DNA from: Candidatus Dormiibacterota bacterium
GTDB lineage: Bacteria; Chloroflexota; Dormibacteria; Aeolococcales; Aeolococcaceae
Direction: 5' to 3'
DNA length: 64,000 nt
Assembly (NCBI GenBank): GCA_003162415.1
Contig: PMOL01000011.1
Coordinates: 324,383 to 388,382, forward strand
The translations under genes were made by a program, and so were the position numbers. Below, piece after piece: positions 1 through 9,713 of this stretch (position 1 is its first letter; every line of letters begins with the position of its first letter). The notes under the pieces were generated by a model, which was not told the origin of the DNA, did not search any database, and saw only the letters and a program-made list of their open reading frames with translations.

Positions 1-494
1 CCGATCGGGATCATCGAGTCGATCGCCTTGAGGCCGGTCTGCATCGGCGTGTCGACGTTCTCGCGCTGGATGACGCCCGGCGCCACACGTTCGGTGGGAA
101 GTGTCTGGGCGGTCTCGATCGGGCCGCGGTCGTCGAGCTGCTCGCCGAGCGCGTTGACGACGCGGCCGACCAGCTCGTCGCCGACCGGCACCTCGGCGAT
201 GCGACCGGTGGTGCGCACGTTGTCGCCTTCCTGGAGGTGCTCGTACGGGCCGAGGATGACCGCACCGACACCGTCCTCGCGAAGGTCGAGCGCGAGCGCG
301 AGGACGACTCCCTTGCCACCCGGCCCCGGCATCTCGAGCAGCTCGCCGGCCATCGCACGTTCGAGGCCGTAGATGCGCGCGATGCCATCGCTGACCGATG
401 TGATGACGCCCTCGTTGGCGTCCACCACGGGCGCCTCGAAGCTCGCGATCCGTTGTTTGAGAATCTCTCCGATCTCGTCGCTGCGTATGGCCAT
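1..494 (-). CDS. atpA: F1Fo ATP synthase alpha subunit, N-terminal part (cut by window edge)
   Basis: The alpha subunit is part of the F1 catalytic hexamer on the cytoplasmic face. About 164 codons are visible, beginning MAIRSDEIGEILKQRI at an ATG. The segment shows the N-terminal beta-barrel signature VSDGIARIYGL and then VGRVVNALGE and TGLKAIDSMIPIG, all typical of alpha subunits just before the Walker A region, which lies outside the window. It follows atpH by 24 nt in the order a-c-b-delta-alpha, so it is the last visible gene of the atp operon. The gene runs off the left edge and is not a natural truncation. Confidence 0.96.
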   Translation of the reverse strand, partial: MAIRSDEIGEILKQRIASFEAPVVDANEGVITSVSDGIARIYGLERAMAGELLEMPGPGGKGVVLALALDLREDGVGAVILGPYEHLQEGDNVRTTGRIAEVPVGDELVGRVVNALGEQLDDRGPIETAQTLPTERVAPGVIQRENVDTPMQTGLKAIDSMIPI

Positions 495-518
495 CAGTCA
501 GTCATTCCTCTCTCTCGA

Positions 519-1049
519 TCAGGCAAGTGCTGCCTGGAGCTGTTGAAGATGAGTCCGCAGGCTGTCATCGATGACCCGGTCGCCGATGCGGATCACGAGT
601 CCGCCGACGATCGACGGATCGCTGCGCACGGTGGTCTGAACGTCACTGCCGAGCTGCTTGCTCAACGCGTCACGGATGTGCTTCTCGAGCGTCGCGTCCG
701 CGGGCACCGCGGTCGTGACCTCGACACGCACGACGCCCGACGCCTTGTCTGCCAGGGCGTCGTAGTGACTGAGGATCTCGCGAGCGATGCCGACACGGCG
801 ACGCTCGATGAGCAGCCGCGCCAGGTTGCGTGCCTCCGGTGAGGCGCCCTTGAGCAGGTTCATCCCCTGGCGGACGCGCTCGGCGAGACTGGTCCTTGGA
901 TTCGCGAGTGCCTCGCTCACCGCTGCATCGCTGAGCGCCTCGACCACCGCGGCGAGCTGCTCGCGCCAGCCGGTGATGTCGTCCGCCTCCTGGGCGAGCG
1001 CGAAGTACGCCTCGGCGTAGCGTCGGGCGAGGATGCTCGCGCGTTCCAC
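519..1049 (-). CDS. atpH: ATP synthase delta subunit
   Basis: This 176-residue protein of the peripheral stalk links the F1 alpha subunits to the b subunit. The N-terminus (ERASILARRYAEAYFALAQE) is the usual delta helical domain, and the C-terminal GGLVIRIGDRVIDDSLRTHL is the conserved delta motif. Length is normal for the family. The start is GTG, one base after the atpF stop codon, so translation is probably coupled. No anomaly seen. Confidence 0.95.
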   Translation of the reverse strand: MERASILARRYAEAYFALAQEADDITGWREQLAAVVEALSDAAVSEALANPRTSLAERVRQGMNLLKGASPEARNLARLLIERRRVGIAREILSHYDALADKASGVVRVEVTTAVPADATLEKHIRDALSKQLGSDVQTTVRSDPSIVGGLVIRIGDRVIDDSLRTHLQQLQAALA

Positions 1050-1050
1050 G

Positions 1051-1596
1051 TCAGTTCTGCTCGGCTTTCCCGGACGGGTTGTCCGTGACCTTCGTCAGTG
1101 CCTCGTCGATGAGGCGCTGGTGCGCCTTGGCGTCAAGGGTTTCACCGAGCAGGCGCTGGGTCGTGGCGACCACGAGGCCGGCGACCTCGTTGCGCAGGTC
1201 CTGGATGGCGCGATCACGCTCGCCACCGATCTCGGTGCGCGCACGCTCGATCAACGCCTCCGCATCCGCTCTCGCTTTGGCGATGACCTCTTTCGCTTCG
1301 GTGGTGGCCTCGCCGTGCGAGCGGTTGAGGATCTCGCGAGCCTGGGCGCGCGCCTCCTCGAGCGTTTTCTCGACCTGCTCCTGGACCTTGGCGAGGCGCT
1401 CCTCGGACTCCTGCGCGGCGCGCAGTCCAGCCTCGATCTTCTTCTCGCGATCGGTGGCGGCCGCGATGATGCGCGGATACGCGTATTTCCCGAGGATGAG
1501 GATCATCAGGATGAACGCGATCAGCTCGGCGACGAACGTCCCGTTGGGGGTGAGGAGTCCGGCCGGCTGCGGAGCGGCGGCAATCACCGTGGTCAC
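1051..1596 (-). CDS. atpF: ATP synthase b subunit
   Basis: This 181-residue peripheral-stalk subunit has one N-terminal membrane segment (about residues 20-40, FVAELIAFILMILILGKYAY). A long charged coiled coil rich in Ala, Glu, Lys and Arg follows, up to about residue 160. The start is GTG, 9 nt downstream of atpE. Only one b-type gene is present between atpE and atpH, so the stalk is probably a homodimer of this protein. Confidence 0.95.
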   Translation of the reverse strand: MTTVIAAAPQPAGLLTPNGTFVAELIAFILMILILGKYAYPRIIAAATDREKKIEAGLRAAQESEERLAKVQEQVEKTLEEARAQAREILNRSHGEATTEAKEVIAKARADAEALIERARTEIGGERDRAIQDLRNEVAGLVVATTQRLLGETLDAKAHQRLIDEALTKVTDNPSGKAEQN

Positions 1597-1605
1597 GACC
1601 TCGTC

Positions 1606-1851
1606 TTATTTGGCGATGACGTAGATGAAGAAGAACCCGAGCGCGAGGTTGATGAAGTACATCCCCTCGACGAGGCCGATGATCAGGAACATGGTGACCT
1701 GAAGTCGCCCTTGCGCCTCGGGCTGGCGGGCGGTGCCGGCGATGGTCGCGTTACCGGCCAGGCCGTCACCGATGGCGGCACCGATTGCACCGCCACCAAG
1801 CGCGAGGCCGGCAGCGATCAACGCCCCCATCAGGATCAGTGCGTGGGTCAT
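1606..1851 (-). CDS. atpE: ATP synthase c subunit (proteolipid)
   Basis: This 81-residue hairpin of two membrane helices forms the rotor ring of Fo. The polar loop contains R42-Q43-P44, and the ion-binding carboxylate is Glu62 in [12 protein letters not shown]. The Gly-rich first helix ([12 protein letters not shown]) is the standard packing motif. There is no obvious extended Na+-binding signature, so proton coupling is likely, though this is an inference. The start overlaps the atpB stop by 4 bp. Confidence 0.97.
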   Translation of the reverse strand: MTHALILMGALIAAGLALGGGAIGAAIGDGLAGNATIAGTARQPEAQGRLQVTMFLIIGLVEGMYFINLALGFFFIYVIAK

Positions 1852-2675
1852 GTCGTCTCTCTCCTCAACTCGTTCGCAGGTGAAGCTGCCCCGTGGTGCT
1901 CCTCGAGACCTTCACGGGCCATGCCGAAATAAATAATGGTCAGTAGCATGAAGATGAACGCCTGGATCGTGCCGATGAGGAAGACGTCGAACAGCTTCCA
2001 TGCGACCAGCAGGATGATCCAGATTGGTGACAGCGCCGTCTGAATCAGCGACGAGCCGGCGAAAGCGGTGTACCCAAGGGTGAGCAGATACACCATGACG
2101 AGCCCGCCGAAGATGTTGCCGAACAACCGTAGCCCGAGGCTCAGTGGCTTCTGAATCTCCTCGATGATGTTGAGCGGCGTGAAGGCGACCCGTGCCAGCA
2201 GCGGCAGCTCGAACGGCTTGGTGAAACGCCGCAGATAGCCGCGAAACCCGAGCACGTGGATGCTGTACCACTGGACGATCACGATCACGACGATGGCCAT
2301 CGCGAGGGTGAGGTTGATGTCTGCGGCGGCCGGTTCGACCGGAGCGGTGAGCGGAAAGAAGTCCAGCCAGTTGGCGAGCAGGACGAAGATGAAGATGGTC
2401 GCCGCGATCGGGATGATGAAGTCGGTGCCCTCGTCCGACACCATGTCCCTGGTGAGATTGCGGATGTAGCTCAGCAGGAGCTCGAGCACCGATTGCAGCT
2501 TGCCGGGCTTTCCGTGGCCCAGACGATAGGCGACGCCCAGCCCGAGCGCGAGCGTGAGCACGATCGCGATGCCGCTGGAGATGAGCGTGTCGTAGTTGAA
2601 CACGCACAGGAATGCATTCCCGCAGACCTGGATGACCGGATGCTGGCCCGGCGGTTGATCGGCGGCGATGATCAT
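1848..2675 (-). CDS. atpB: ATP synthase a subunit
   Basis: This 275-residue Fo stator subunit forms the proton half-channels. The essential arginine lies in [15 protein letters not shown], and further conserved stretches are [12 protein letters not shown]-like and [15 protein letters not shown]. At least five membrane segments are visible. It overlaps atpE by 4 bp downstream and the atpI-like gene by 4 bp upstream, indicating one tightly coupled operon. Confidence 0.96.
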   Translation of the reverse strand: MIIAADQPPGQHPVIQVCGNAFLCVFNYDTLISSGIAIVLTLALGLGVAYRLGHGKPGKLQSVLELLLSYIRNLTRDMVSDEGTDFIIPIAATIFIFVLLANWLDFFPLTAPVEPAAADINLTLAMAIVVIVIVQWYSIHVLGFRGYLRRFTKPFELPLLARVAFTPLNIIEEIQKPLSLGLRLFGNIFGGLVMVYLLTLGYTAFAGSSLIQTALSPIWIILLVAWKLFDVFLIGTIQAFIFMLLTIIYFGMAREGLEEHHGAASPANELRRETT

Positions 2676-3067
2676 GTGATGCGCATCGACTCACGGAGCG
2701 CGGCGACGGCCAGGACCACCTGCGAGATCCCCAGGCCGAGGATGACCAGCCAGACGTTGGCGAGCCCGAAGGCGAGGCCGATGGCGATCCCGATCGTGCT
2801 CAGGGTGATGATTCGCAGCAGGCTGGTGGCGAGAAACGGGATCGGCAACGCGATCAACCGCGCCGCCAGCGCGCCGTTGATCGATCCGATGGCGAGACCC
2901 GTGGCCAGCGCACCGCCAGGTCCGGCATGGCCAAGCACGATCCCGACCAGAGCAGCGACGACCGCTGCACCGGCGCAGAAGATCGCCGCATTGCGGACCA
3001 GGCGCAGCGCATTTGCCGATGGCGCCGGGCGTGGAGACGTGCCTTCCGAGATCACCTCGACCACCAC
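2672..3067 (-). CDS. atpI: AtpI-like membrane protein
   Basis: This 131-residue protein has four predicted membrane helices (about residues 25-45, 52-70, 75-100 and 103-122) and sits directly before atpB with a 4-bp overlap. That position and the fold match the ATP synthase I family, proposed to help c-ring assembly or Mg2+ supply. Sequence conservation in this family is low, so the call rests mainly on topology and context. The short C-terminal tail RESMRIT carries no known motif. Confidence 0.75.
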   Translation of the reverse strand: MVVEVISEGTSPRPAPSANALRLVRNAAIFCAGAAVVAALVGIVLGHAGPGGALATGLAIGSINGALAARLIALPIPFLATSLLRIITLSTIGIAIGLAFGLANVWLVILGLGISQVVLAVAALRESMRIT

Positions 3068-3136
3068 TGCCTATCTTGGACTGTCAAACCAAGGCAACGA
3101 TATCAACTGGACCTCGCGAGACGGACCAGCAATCAG

Positions 3137-3349
3137 TCAGAGGAAGGGTCGGAACCGGGCGTAGGCCGTGTAGCACGAGGCGACGATGCCGGCCAGCAGT
3201 CCAATCAGCACCCCGAGCGGGGTGGTGTGCAGCAGTGCGTCGACGCCGACACCGAGCAGGAGCGGCACGATCAGCGCAACCGCGATGGACACTCCCATCC
3301 CCGCGAGCTGGCCGCCGGACGGGGGGCGCGGCCCGGGGGCGCTGCTCAG
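3137..3349 (-). CDS. atpZ: AtpZ/Gene-1-like small membrane protein, probable non-canonical start
   Basis: A short frame contains the AtpZ signature: GGQLAGMGVSIAVALIVPL, a second segment around LGVLIGLLAGIVASCYTAY, and a C-terminal FRPFL. AtpZ proteins accompany Fo assembly and often pair with AtpI. Only an internal ATG at 3298 (53 residues) is canonical, but homology-like sequence extends upstream of it. A CTG at 3349 overlaps the wecA stop (CTGA) and would give about 70 residues, the usual AtpZ length. The exact start is uncertain, but the reading frame is convincing. Confidence 0.7.
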   Translation of the reverse strand: MSSAPGPRPPSGGQLAGMGVSIAVALIVPLLLGVGVDALLHTTPLGVLIGLLAGIVASCYTAYARFRPFL

Positions 3350-4506
3350 TCGGCCTCACCCCGGTGATGGATGTGCGACGGCAGCGCCCGGCGACCATCG
3401 ACCTGCACCTCGGCCTCCTCAATGGCCGCGACGAAAGGGAGCTTCGGAACCCTGCGCCGGTTTCGCCAGATGAGCACGATCAGCGCCACGACGAGCAGCC
3501 CGAGCGCGAGGTCGATGATCCGGCGGTGCCCGTAGATGGTCAGCGCCAGGCACCCGAGGATCCCGGTGACCAGGTAGAAGGTCACCGCCGTCTCGATCGG
3601 GTTCAACCCCACCGCTCGGAGGCGGTGGTGCAGGTGCCCCGCGTCGGCCTTCGCGGGGTTCCGACCGGAAAGGGCGCGACGAACGATCGCGAACAGGGTG
3701 TCGCCGATCGGCAGGCCGAGAGCGATCAACGGCACGAGGATCGAGAGCCCGACGACCACCTTGGCGACGCCGAGGATGGTGATGGCTCCCAGAGCGATGC
3801 CGAGGAAGTGCGAGCCCGAATCCCCCATGAAGACCCGGGCCGGCGGCAGGTTGAAGACGAGAAAGCCGAGGCAGCAGCCCATCACCGCCCCGCTGAGGAT
3901 CACCACCCCGCTCTGGACGTCGTTGGCCGACTGGATGCGGTTGATGGCGGCGAGCAGGCAGACCGCCGCCACGATCGCCACGACGCCGGCCGCGACCCCG
4001 TCGGCGCCGTCGAGCAGGTTCACGGAGACCTGCATCCCCACCAGCCAGACGACCGTCACCGGCGCGGCCAGCAACCCGAGTTCCCAGACCGACGGGGTGT
4101 GGGAGCCGGGAATCGCGATCGACGTGATCGCGATGCCGAGCACCACCGCGAGGATGCCCACGCCGACCTCGATGCCGAGCTTGCTCAGCCAGTTGAGATC
4201 GAGGATGTCGTCGATGGCCATGGCGATCGTGATGACGCCGGTGACCGCGACGATCTGCCACCGGTAGGTGATCGCCGACCCGAAGATGGCGATCGCGACC
4301 GCGAACCCCGCGAACATGGCGAGGCCGCCGAGCCGCGGGGTCGCGCGCGGGTGGAGGTGGCGGTCATCGTCGGGCTCCGCCATCGCCCCGGTGCGCTTTG
4401 CCAGCCACATCGACCCGGGCACCGCGGCGATGCATACCGCACTCGCGATGAGGAACGGCGGCAGCGCGCTCAGCCAGGGCGACCCGCTGACGGCGGCGGC
4501 GATCAC
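3346..4506 (-). CDS. wecA: Undecaprenyl-phosphate GlcNAc-1-phosphate transferase (WecA/TagO type)
   Basis: This 386-residue polytopic enzyme transfers a sugar-1-phosphate to undecaprenyl phosphate, starting cell-surface glycan synthesis at the cytoplasmic membrane face. Family motifs are visible: AIDDILDLNWLSKLG, NLLDGADGVAAG, the catalytic FMGDSGSHFLG and the substrate-binding AGHLHHRL. About ten membrane helices are predicted. It starts at GTG, overlapping the glyA stop (GTGA). Its place just upstream of atp genes matches the rfe-atp order of actinobacteria. The sugar specificity cannot be read from sequence. Confidence 0.92.
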   Translation of the reverse strand: MIAAAVSGSPWLSALPPFLIASAVCIAAVPGSMWLAKRTGAMAEPDDDRHLHPRATPRLGGLAMFAGFAVAIAIFGSAITYRWQIVAVTGVITIAMAIDDILDLNWLSKLGIEVGVGILAVVLGIAITSIAIPGSHTPSVWELGLLAAPVTVVWLVGMQVSVNLLDGADGVAAGVVAIVAAVCLLAAINRIQSANDVQSGVVILSGAVMGCCLGFLVFNLPPARVFMGDSGSHFLGIALGAITILGVAKVVVGLSILVPLIALGLPIGDTLFAIVRRALSGRNPAKADAGHLHHRLRAVGLNPIETAVTFYLVTGILGCLALTIYGHRRIIDLALGLLVVALIVLIWRNRRRVPKLPFVAAIEEAEVQVDGRRALPSHIHHRGEAD

Positions 4507-5813
4507 GCGGTCGATGCACCTCGATATGGCAGGGGGAATCGGCGGCAGAGCGCACGGCTTGCTTCCTGGACCTCGGCGCGGACGGCCGGATCGTCGAAGC
4601 CGCCAAGCATGCGGGCGACGAGCCCGGCGATCTCGTCCATCTCCGCCTCACCCATGCCCCGGGAGGTCACCGATGGCGACCCGAGCCGGATGCCGTTCGG
4701 GTTGTACGGCGTCCCGCCGTGCCCGGGGAAGGCGTTGGCGTTGACGGTCACACCGACCTCGTCGAACGCCGCCTGGACCTGGCGTCCGCGCAGACCGGCC
4801 GGCCGGAGGTCGATCACCATGAGGTGGTTGTCGGTGCCGCCGGTGGTCAACTCCAGCCCCCGGCGCATCAGGCCGGCGGCCATCGCCTTGGCGTTGGTCA
4901 CCACCGCTTGTGCGTAATCCCGGAATTCCGGCTGAGCACACTGCTTGAACATCACCGCCTTGGCGGCGATGGCGTGCATCTGCGGGCCGCCCTGGACGTT
5001 CGGGCAGACGGCCTTGTCGACCTTGTCGGCATTCTCGGCGCGGCAGAGGATGGCCCCGCCCCACGGTCCGCGCATCGTCTTGTGGGTCGTGAAGGTGACG
5101 AAGTCGGCGTGAGGAACCGGGCTCGGGTGCGCACCGCCGGCCACCAGCCCCGCGAAATGGGCCATGTCCACCATGAGGTAGGCATCCACCTCACGCGCGA
5201 TCTCCGCAAATGCCGCGAAGTCGAGGATGCGCGGGTACGAGCTGTAGCCCGCGACGATCATCTTGGGACGGAACTCCAGGGCGCGCTCGCGCACCGAGTC
5301 CATATCGAGGATGCCGGTGGTCTCGTCGACGAAATACGGCTCGAAGTGATAGATCTTCCCGCTGAAGCTCACCGGCGACCCGTGACTGAGGTGACCGCCC
5401 TGGTCGAGCGCCATGCCAAGCACCTTGTCGCCGGGCGTGAGCACGCTCGCGTACACCGCCATGTTCGCCTCGGTGCCGGAATGAGGCTGGACGTTGGCGT
5501 GCTCGGCGCCGAAGAGCGCTTTGGCACGGTCGCGGGCGAGGTTCTCGACCTTGTCGACGACCTCGCAGCCACCGTAGTAGCGCTTGCCCGGCACCCCCTC
5601 GGCGTACTTGTTGTTCAGCCAGGAGCCCAGCGCCTCGAGCACCGCGACCGAGGCGAGGTTCTCCGACGGGATCAGCTCGAGGGTGTCCTCCTGGCGCTCC
5701 AGCTCCTCGTCGAGGAGGGCGGCGACATCGGGATCGGTGGCGCGCAGGGCGGGTTTGGCCGTGAAATCGCCCGCCTGGACGCTCGGACGGGTATCCATAT
5801 GAATGCCGGTCAC
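4503..5813 (-). CDS. glyA: Serine hydroxymethyltransferase
   Basis: This PLP enzyme interconverts serine and glycine with tetrahydrofolate, the main one-carbon source. Its 436 residues include the PLP lysine in FVTFTTHKTMRGPWGGA, the YAEGVPGKRYYGGCE motif and the VDMAHFAGLVA motif. The GTG at 5813 overlaps the upstream gene by 4 bp; an ATG five codons later is an alternative. The N-terminus carries about 20 residues before the usual family start. It is the one gene inserted into the otherwise actinobacterial sua5-wecA order. Confidence 0.97.
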   Translation of the reverse strand: MTGIHMDTRPSVQAGDFTAKPALRATDPDVAALLDEELERQEDTLELIPSENLASVAVLEALGSWLNNKYAEGVPGKRYYGGCEVVDKVENLARDRAKALFGAEHANVQPHSGTEANMAVYASVLTPGDKVLGMALDQGGHLSHGSPVSFSGKIYHFEPYFVDETTGILDMDSVRERALEFRPKMIVAGYSSYPRILDFAAFAEIAREVDAYLMVDMAHFAGLVAGGAHPSPVPHADFVTFTTHKTMRGPWGGAILCRAENADKVDKAVCPNVQGGPQMHAIAAKAVMFKQCAQPEFRDYAQAVVTNAKAMAAGLMRRGLELTTGGTDNHLMVIDLRPAGLRGRQVQAAFDEVGVTVNANAFPGHGGTPYNPNGIRLGSPSVTSRGMGEAEMDEIAGLVARMLGGFDDPAVRAEVQEASRALCRRFPLPYRGASTA

Positions 5814-6427
5814 TGCGATCTCTGCCCCTCCGTGGTGGTTGCTGGAAAGCCCCCAAGATGCGAGAACAACGCGCTGGCGCTGATCGGGCCGTCGCGGAGC
5901 ACGCGAGGGTTCGTCGTGGTGCAGTCGATGATAGTCGAGGCAAGTCCAGCCGAGGGACCGCCGTCGAGAACCAGATCGACCTCGGCGCCGAGCGCCGCCG
6001 CAATCCCGGCGGCGGTGTCCGCGGCGGGCTCGCCGTGGCGGTTGGCGCTGGTCGTCGCGAGCGGACCGGTGCGCCGGAGGAGCTCGAGAGCGATCGGGTG
6101 GTCCGGCACGCGGACGCTGAGCGTCGATCCCTGGCGCGGGACCGCCCAGCGGTGGCCGCGCAGCGGGCTCACGATCGAGAGCGCTCCCGGCCAGTACGCG
6201 GCAGCCAGGATCCGCGCCTCCGCGCTGAACTCGACGTCGCCCTCGACGTCGGCGATCGACGCCGCCAGGATGGTCAGCTCGAGCCGGTCGGGCCTGCGCT
6301 TGATGGCGTAGATGCGGCTCACTGAGGCGGTGTTCGCCGGGTCGCAGGCGAGTCCGTAGACGGTGTCGGTCGGGATGACGATCACGCCGCCGGCCTTGAT
6401 CGCCTTCACCGCGGCGTCGACGCTCAC
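5810..6427 (-). CDS. ywlC: L-threonylcarbamoyladenylate synthase (Sua5/YwlC/TsaC family)
   Basis: This 205-residue protein makes threonylcarbamoyl-AMP from threonine, bicarbonate and ATP, the first step of tRNA t6A37 formation. The YrdC-domain motifs GGVIVIPTDTVYGLACD and PGALSIVSP are present, along with PLATTSANRHGEPA and the late STIIDCT segment. It lacks the extra C-terminal Sua5 domain, so it is a YrdC-only (TsaC-like) form. GTG start, with 4-bp overlaps to both neighbours. Confidence 0.93.
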   Translation of the reverse strand: MSVDAAVKAIKAGGVIVIPTDTVYGLACDPANTASVSRIYAIKRRPDRLELTILAASIADVEGDVEFSAEARILAAAYWPGALSIVSPLRGHRWAVPRQGSTLSVRVPDHPIALELLRRTGPLATTSANRHGEPAADTAAGIAAALGAEVDLVLDGGPSAGLASTIIDCTTTNPRVLRDGPISASALFSHLGGFPATTTEGQRSQ

Positions 6428-7282
6428 TGCAGCTCGACGTCGAGGACGCGGGTTCGCCCGGTCAGGTCGGGAACCGGGGTCGTGATCGCGCCGGGGAAGG
6501 TCTCAGAGGCCAAAGCGGCGACGGCGTTGGCGTGGCGCGGGTCGACCTCGAGCATCAGCCGCGCCGCTGTGACGTGACCACGGAGCGAGCTGAGCAGCGA
6601 CCGATAGGCATCGAGCCCGTCGGCGCCGCCGAGCAATGCCCCGCGGGGCTCGAAGTCGCGCACATCGCGGTCGACGGCCTCGAGCTCCTCGGTGGTGACG
6701 TAGGGCGGGTTGCTGACAACGAGGTCGAAGGCGCCCTCGAGCCGATCGGCCCACGAGCACTCGACGAACTCGACATCGGCGCCGAGCGCGGTCGCATTGG
6801 CGCGGGCCACCTCGAGCGCGGCAGGGCTGACGTCGGTCGCGACCACGCGCGCCGCGGGAACCTCGGCGCCGAGCGTGACGGCGATGCAGCCGCTGCCGGT
6901 GCCGAGGTCGGCGACCCGCAGCTCGGCGCCCGGCCGGTCGCGCAGGTAGGCCACCGCACATTGCACCAGCGTCTCGGTGTCGGGCCGGGGCACGAGCACG
7001 TCGGGCGTGACGCGAAAGGGGCGCCCGTAGAACTCGCGCGTCCCGGTGATGTACGCCACCGGTTCGCCCTTGCCACGGCGCCGGATCAGCTCGCGGATCG
7101 ACGTCAGCTCCTGCTCGTCGAGCGGACGGTCGAACTGCAGGTAGAGGTCGATGCGGCGCAGCCCGAGCGCCTGCGCGCAGAGCAGCTCGGAATCGAGGCG
7201 TGCCGACGAGCTCCCGTGGTCCCCGAGGTACGTGGTGCTGAGCCGGAGCACGTCGATGAGCGTTGGCGCCGTCGACGCCACC

Positions 7283-7311
<29 letters not shown>
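6424..7311 (-). CDS. prmC: Release factor glutamine N5-methyltransferase
   Basis: This SAM-dependent enzyme methylates the glutamine of the GGQ motif of release factors. Its 295 residues contain the N-terminal helical domain, the SAM motif [16 protein letters not shown] and the catalytic NPPY in [13 protein letters not shown]. It directly follows its substrate gene prfA, overlapping it by 29 bp from the ATG at 7311. A second ATG at 7293 would shorten the overlap to 11 bp. This prfA-prmC-sua5 order is widely conserved. Confidence 0.95.
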
Positions 7312-8398
<1,087 letters not shown>

Positions 8399-8408
8399 GC
8401 CCAGTCTC

Positions 8409-9374
8409 TCAACGCGTCCCGGACGCCTCGAAGACGATCGTGTCGCCGGAGCGAGCAGCGTCCAGGGCGGCGATGGCGACCTCGATCTGCGCATCAACCG
8501 GCCGCCGAGTGCTGAGCAACTGGGTGCCGAGCACCGGCGCAAGCGCAATGCGGCCCGGGAGCGTGTGCCGGATCCGGACGAGCGCGCGGATGATCTCGTA
8601 CGACACCGCGGCGACGACCGGGACGAGCACGATCTGACAGACCAGGCGCACCGCGGTCGGCAGCAGTCCGAGCGGCGCGAAGACGCCGATGCTCACCAGC
8701 GCCACCACCACGAGGAAACCGGTGCCGCAGCGGGGATGCAAGCGGCTGCGCGCACGCACGTGCGCGACGTCGATGGCATCAGCGGACTCGAGCGCGTTGA
8801 TCGCCATGTGCTCGGCGCCGTGATATTGAAAGAGCCGTCGCACATTGGGAATCAGGCTGATGAGTAGCAGGTAGACGATCAGGACCGCTGCGCGGATCAC
8901 GCCCTCGATGAGCACGGCGCTGATCGACTGCGACGAGCCATGGTGCAGCAGTCCTCCGAGCAGCAGTGGCGCACCGATGAACAGCGCGAGCGCGAAGACA
9001 AGCGACGCGATCATCGCGCCGCGGAGCGCACCCTCACCGATCTCGGCATCCTGCCCAAGCTGCACGAGCGCCGACCACTGCAAGGCGCGCATGCCCAGGT
9101 GGATGGTCTCGTAGAGCCCGGCGACGCCGCGAAGGAACGGACGCCGCCACACGCCTGCGGTGTACACCCGTGAACGCAACACGTCGGTGCAGACCGCGAT
9201 CTCTCCGTTGGGCCGGCGGGCGGCGACGGCATAGCGATCCTTGCCGCGCATGAGCACACCCTCGATGACGGCCTGGCCGCCATAGAAGAAGGTGGCGGGT
9301 GGCGCGCTGACGGCATTGACCGCAACCGTGAGCAGGAGATCGCGGCAACGCTGGGCTCTGGGCATGATCGGCAT
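8409..9374 (-). CDS. DUF1385 membrane protein (YqhQ-like)
   Basis: This roughly 320-residue protein belongs to the uncharacterised DUF1385 family. The family signature [21 protein letters not shown] lies near the N-terminus, followed by several hydrophobic segments. The conserved polar stretch [18 protein letters not shown] and [14 protein letters not shown] suggest a metal- or redox-linked active site. Such genes commonly neighbour rpmE and prfA, as here. The function is unknown. The start is uncertain: ATG codons at 9374 and 9365 and a GTG at 9425 are all possible, and none has a clear ribosome binding site. Confidence 0.85.
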   Translation of the reverse strand: MPIMPRAQRCRDLLLTVAVNAVSAPPATFFYGGQAVIEGVLMRGKDRYAVAARRPNGEIAVCTDVLRSRVYTAGVWRRPFLRGVAGLYETIHLGMRALQWSALVQLGQDAEIGEGALRGAMIASLVFALALFIGAPLLLGGLLHHGSSQSISAVLIEGVIRAAVLIVYLLLISLIPNVRRLFQYHGAEHMAINALESADAIDVAHVRARSRLHPRCGTGFLVVVALVSIGVFAPLGLLPTAVRLVCQIVLVPVVAAVSYEIIRALVRIRHTLPGRIALAPVLGTQLLSTRRPVDAQIEVAIAALDAARSGDTIVFEASGTR

Positions 9375-9443
9375 GCTAGTCGAGCGTGACCGAGACGGCT
9401 CGATCGGAACTTCCCATTGCAGCACCGCCCGGCGCTGCGGGAG

Positions 9444-9656
9444 TCAGGCCTTTTTCGCCTGCTCCTGGCGGCGCCGGAAGCGCTCGACCTGGCCGCCGGT
9501 GTCGACGATGCGCTGCGTCCCGGTGAAGAACGGATGGCACACGGAGCACACCTCGGTCTTCAACTCCGTCAGCGTGGAGCCGGTGGTAAAGGTGTTGCCG
9601 CAGAGGCAATGCACTTCAGCGTCGACGTGGTAGACGGGATGGATCGCAGTTTTCAT
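9444..9656 (-). CDS. rpmE: 50S ribosomal protein bL31, zinc-binding form
   Basis: This 70-residue large-subunit protein carries the four cysteines of the zinc-binding (C+) form at residues 17, 19, 37 and 40 (HCLCGN and EVCSVCHPF), followed by the conserved [18 protein letters not shown]. The presence of the zinc form suggests that a C-minus paralogue, if any, lies elsewhere for zinc-poor conditions. It precedes DUF1385-prfA, as in the rpmE-prfA arrangement of actinobacteria. Confidence 0.96.
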   Translation of the reverse strand: MKTAIHPVYHVDAEVHCLCGNTFTTGSTLTELKTEVCSVCHPFFTGTQRIVDTGGQVERFRRRQEQAKKA

Positions 9657-9713
9657 GGGGCGCCTTGGTTCACGCGGAAGGGACGAAGTGACGATACCAC
9701 GCCCGCCTCGCGC

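Noticed and set aside
3013-4917. 634-codon open frame on the plus strand
   Set aside because: It runs antisense across wecA, atpI-like and glyA sequence and is Arg/Asp/His-rich low-complexity protein with no family features, a typical shadow in high-GC DNA.
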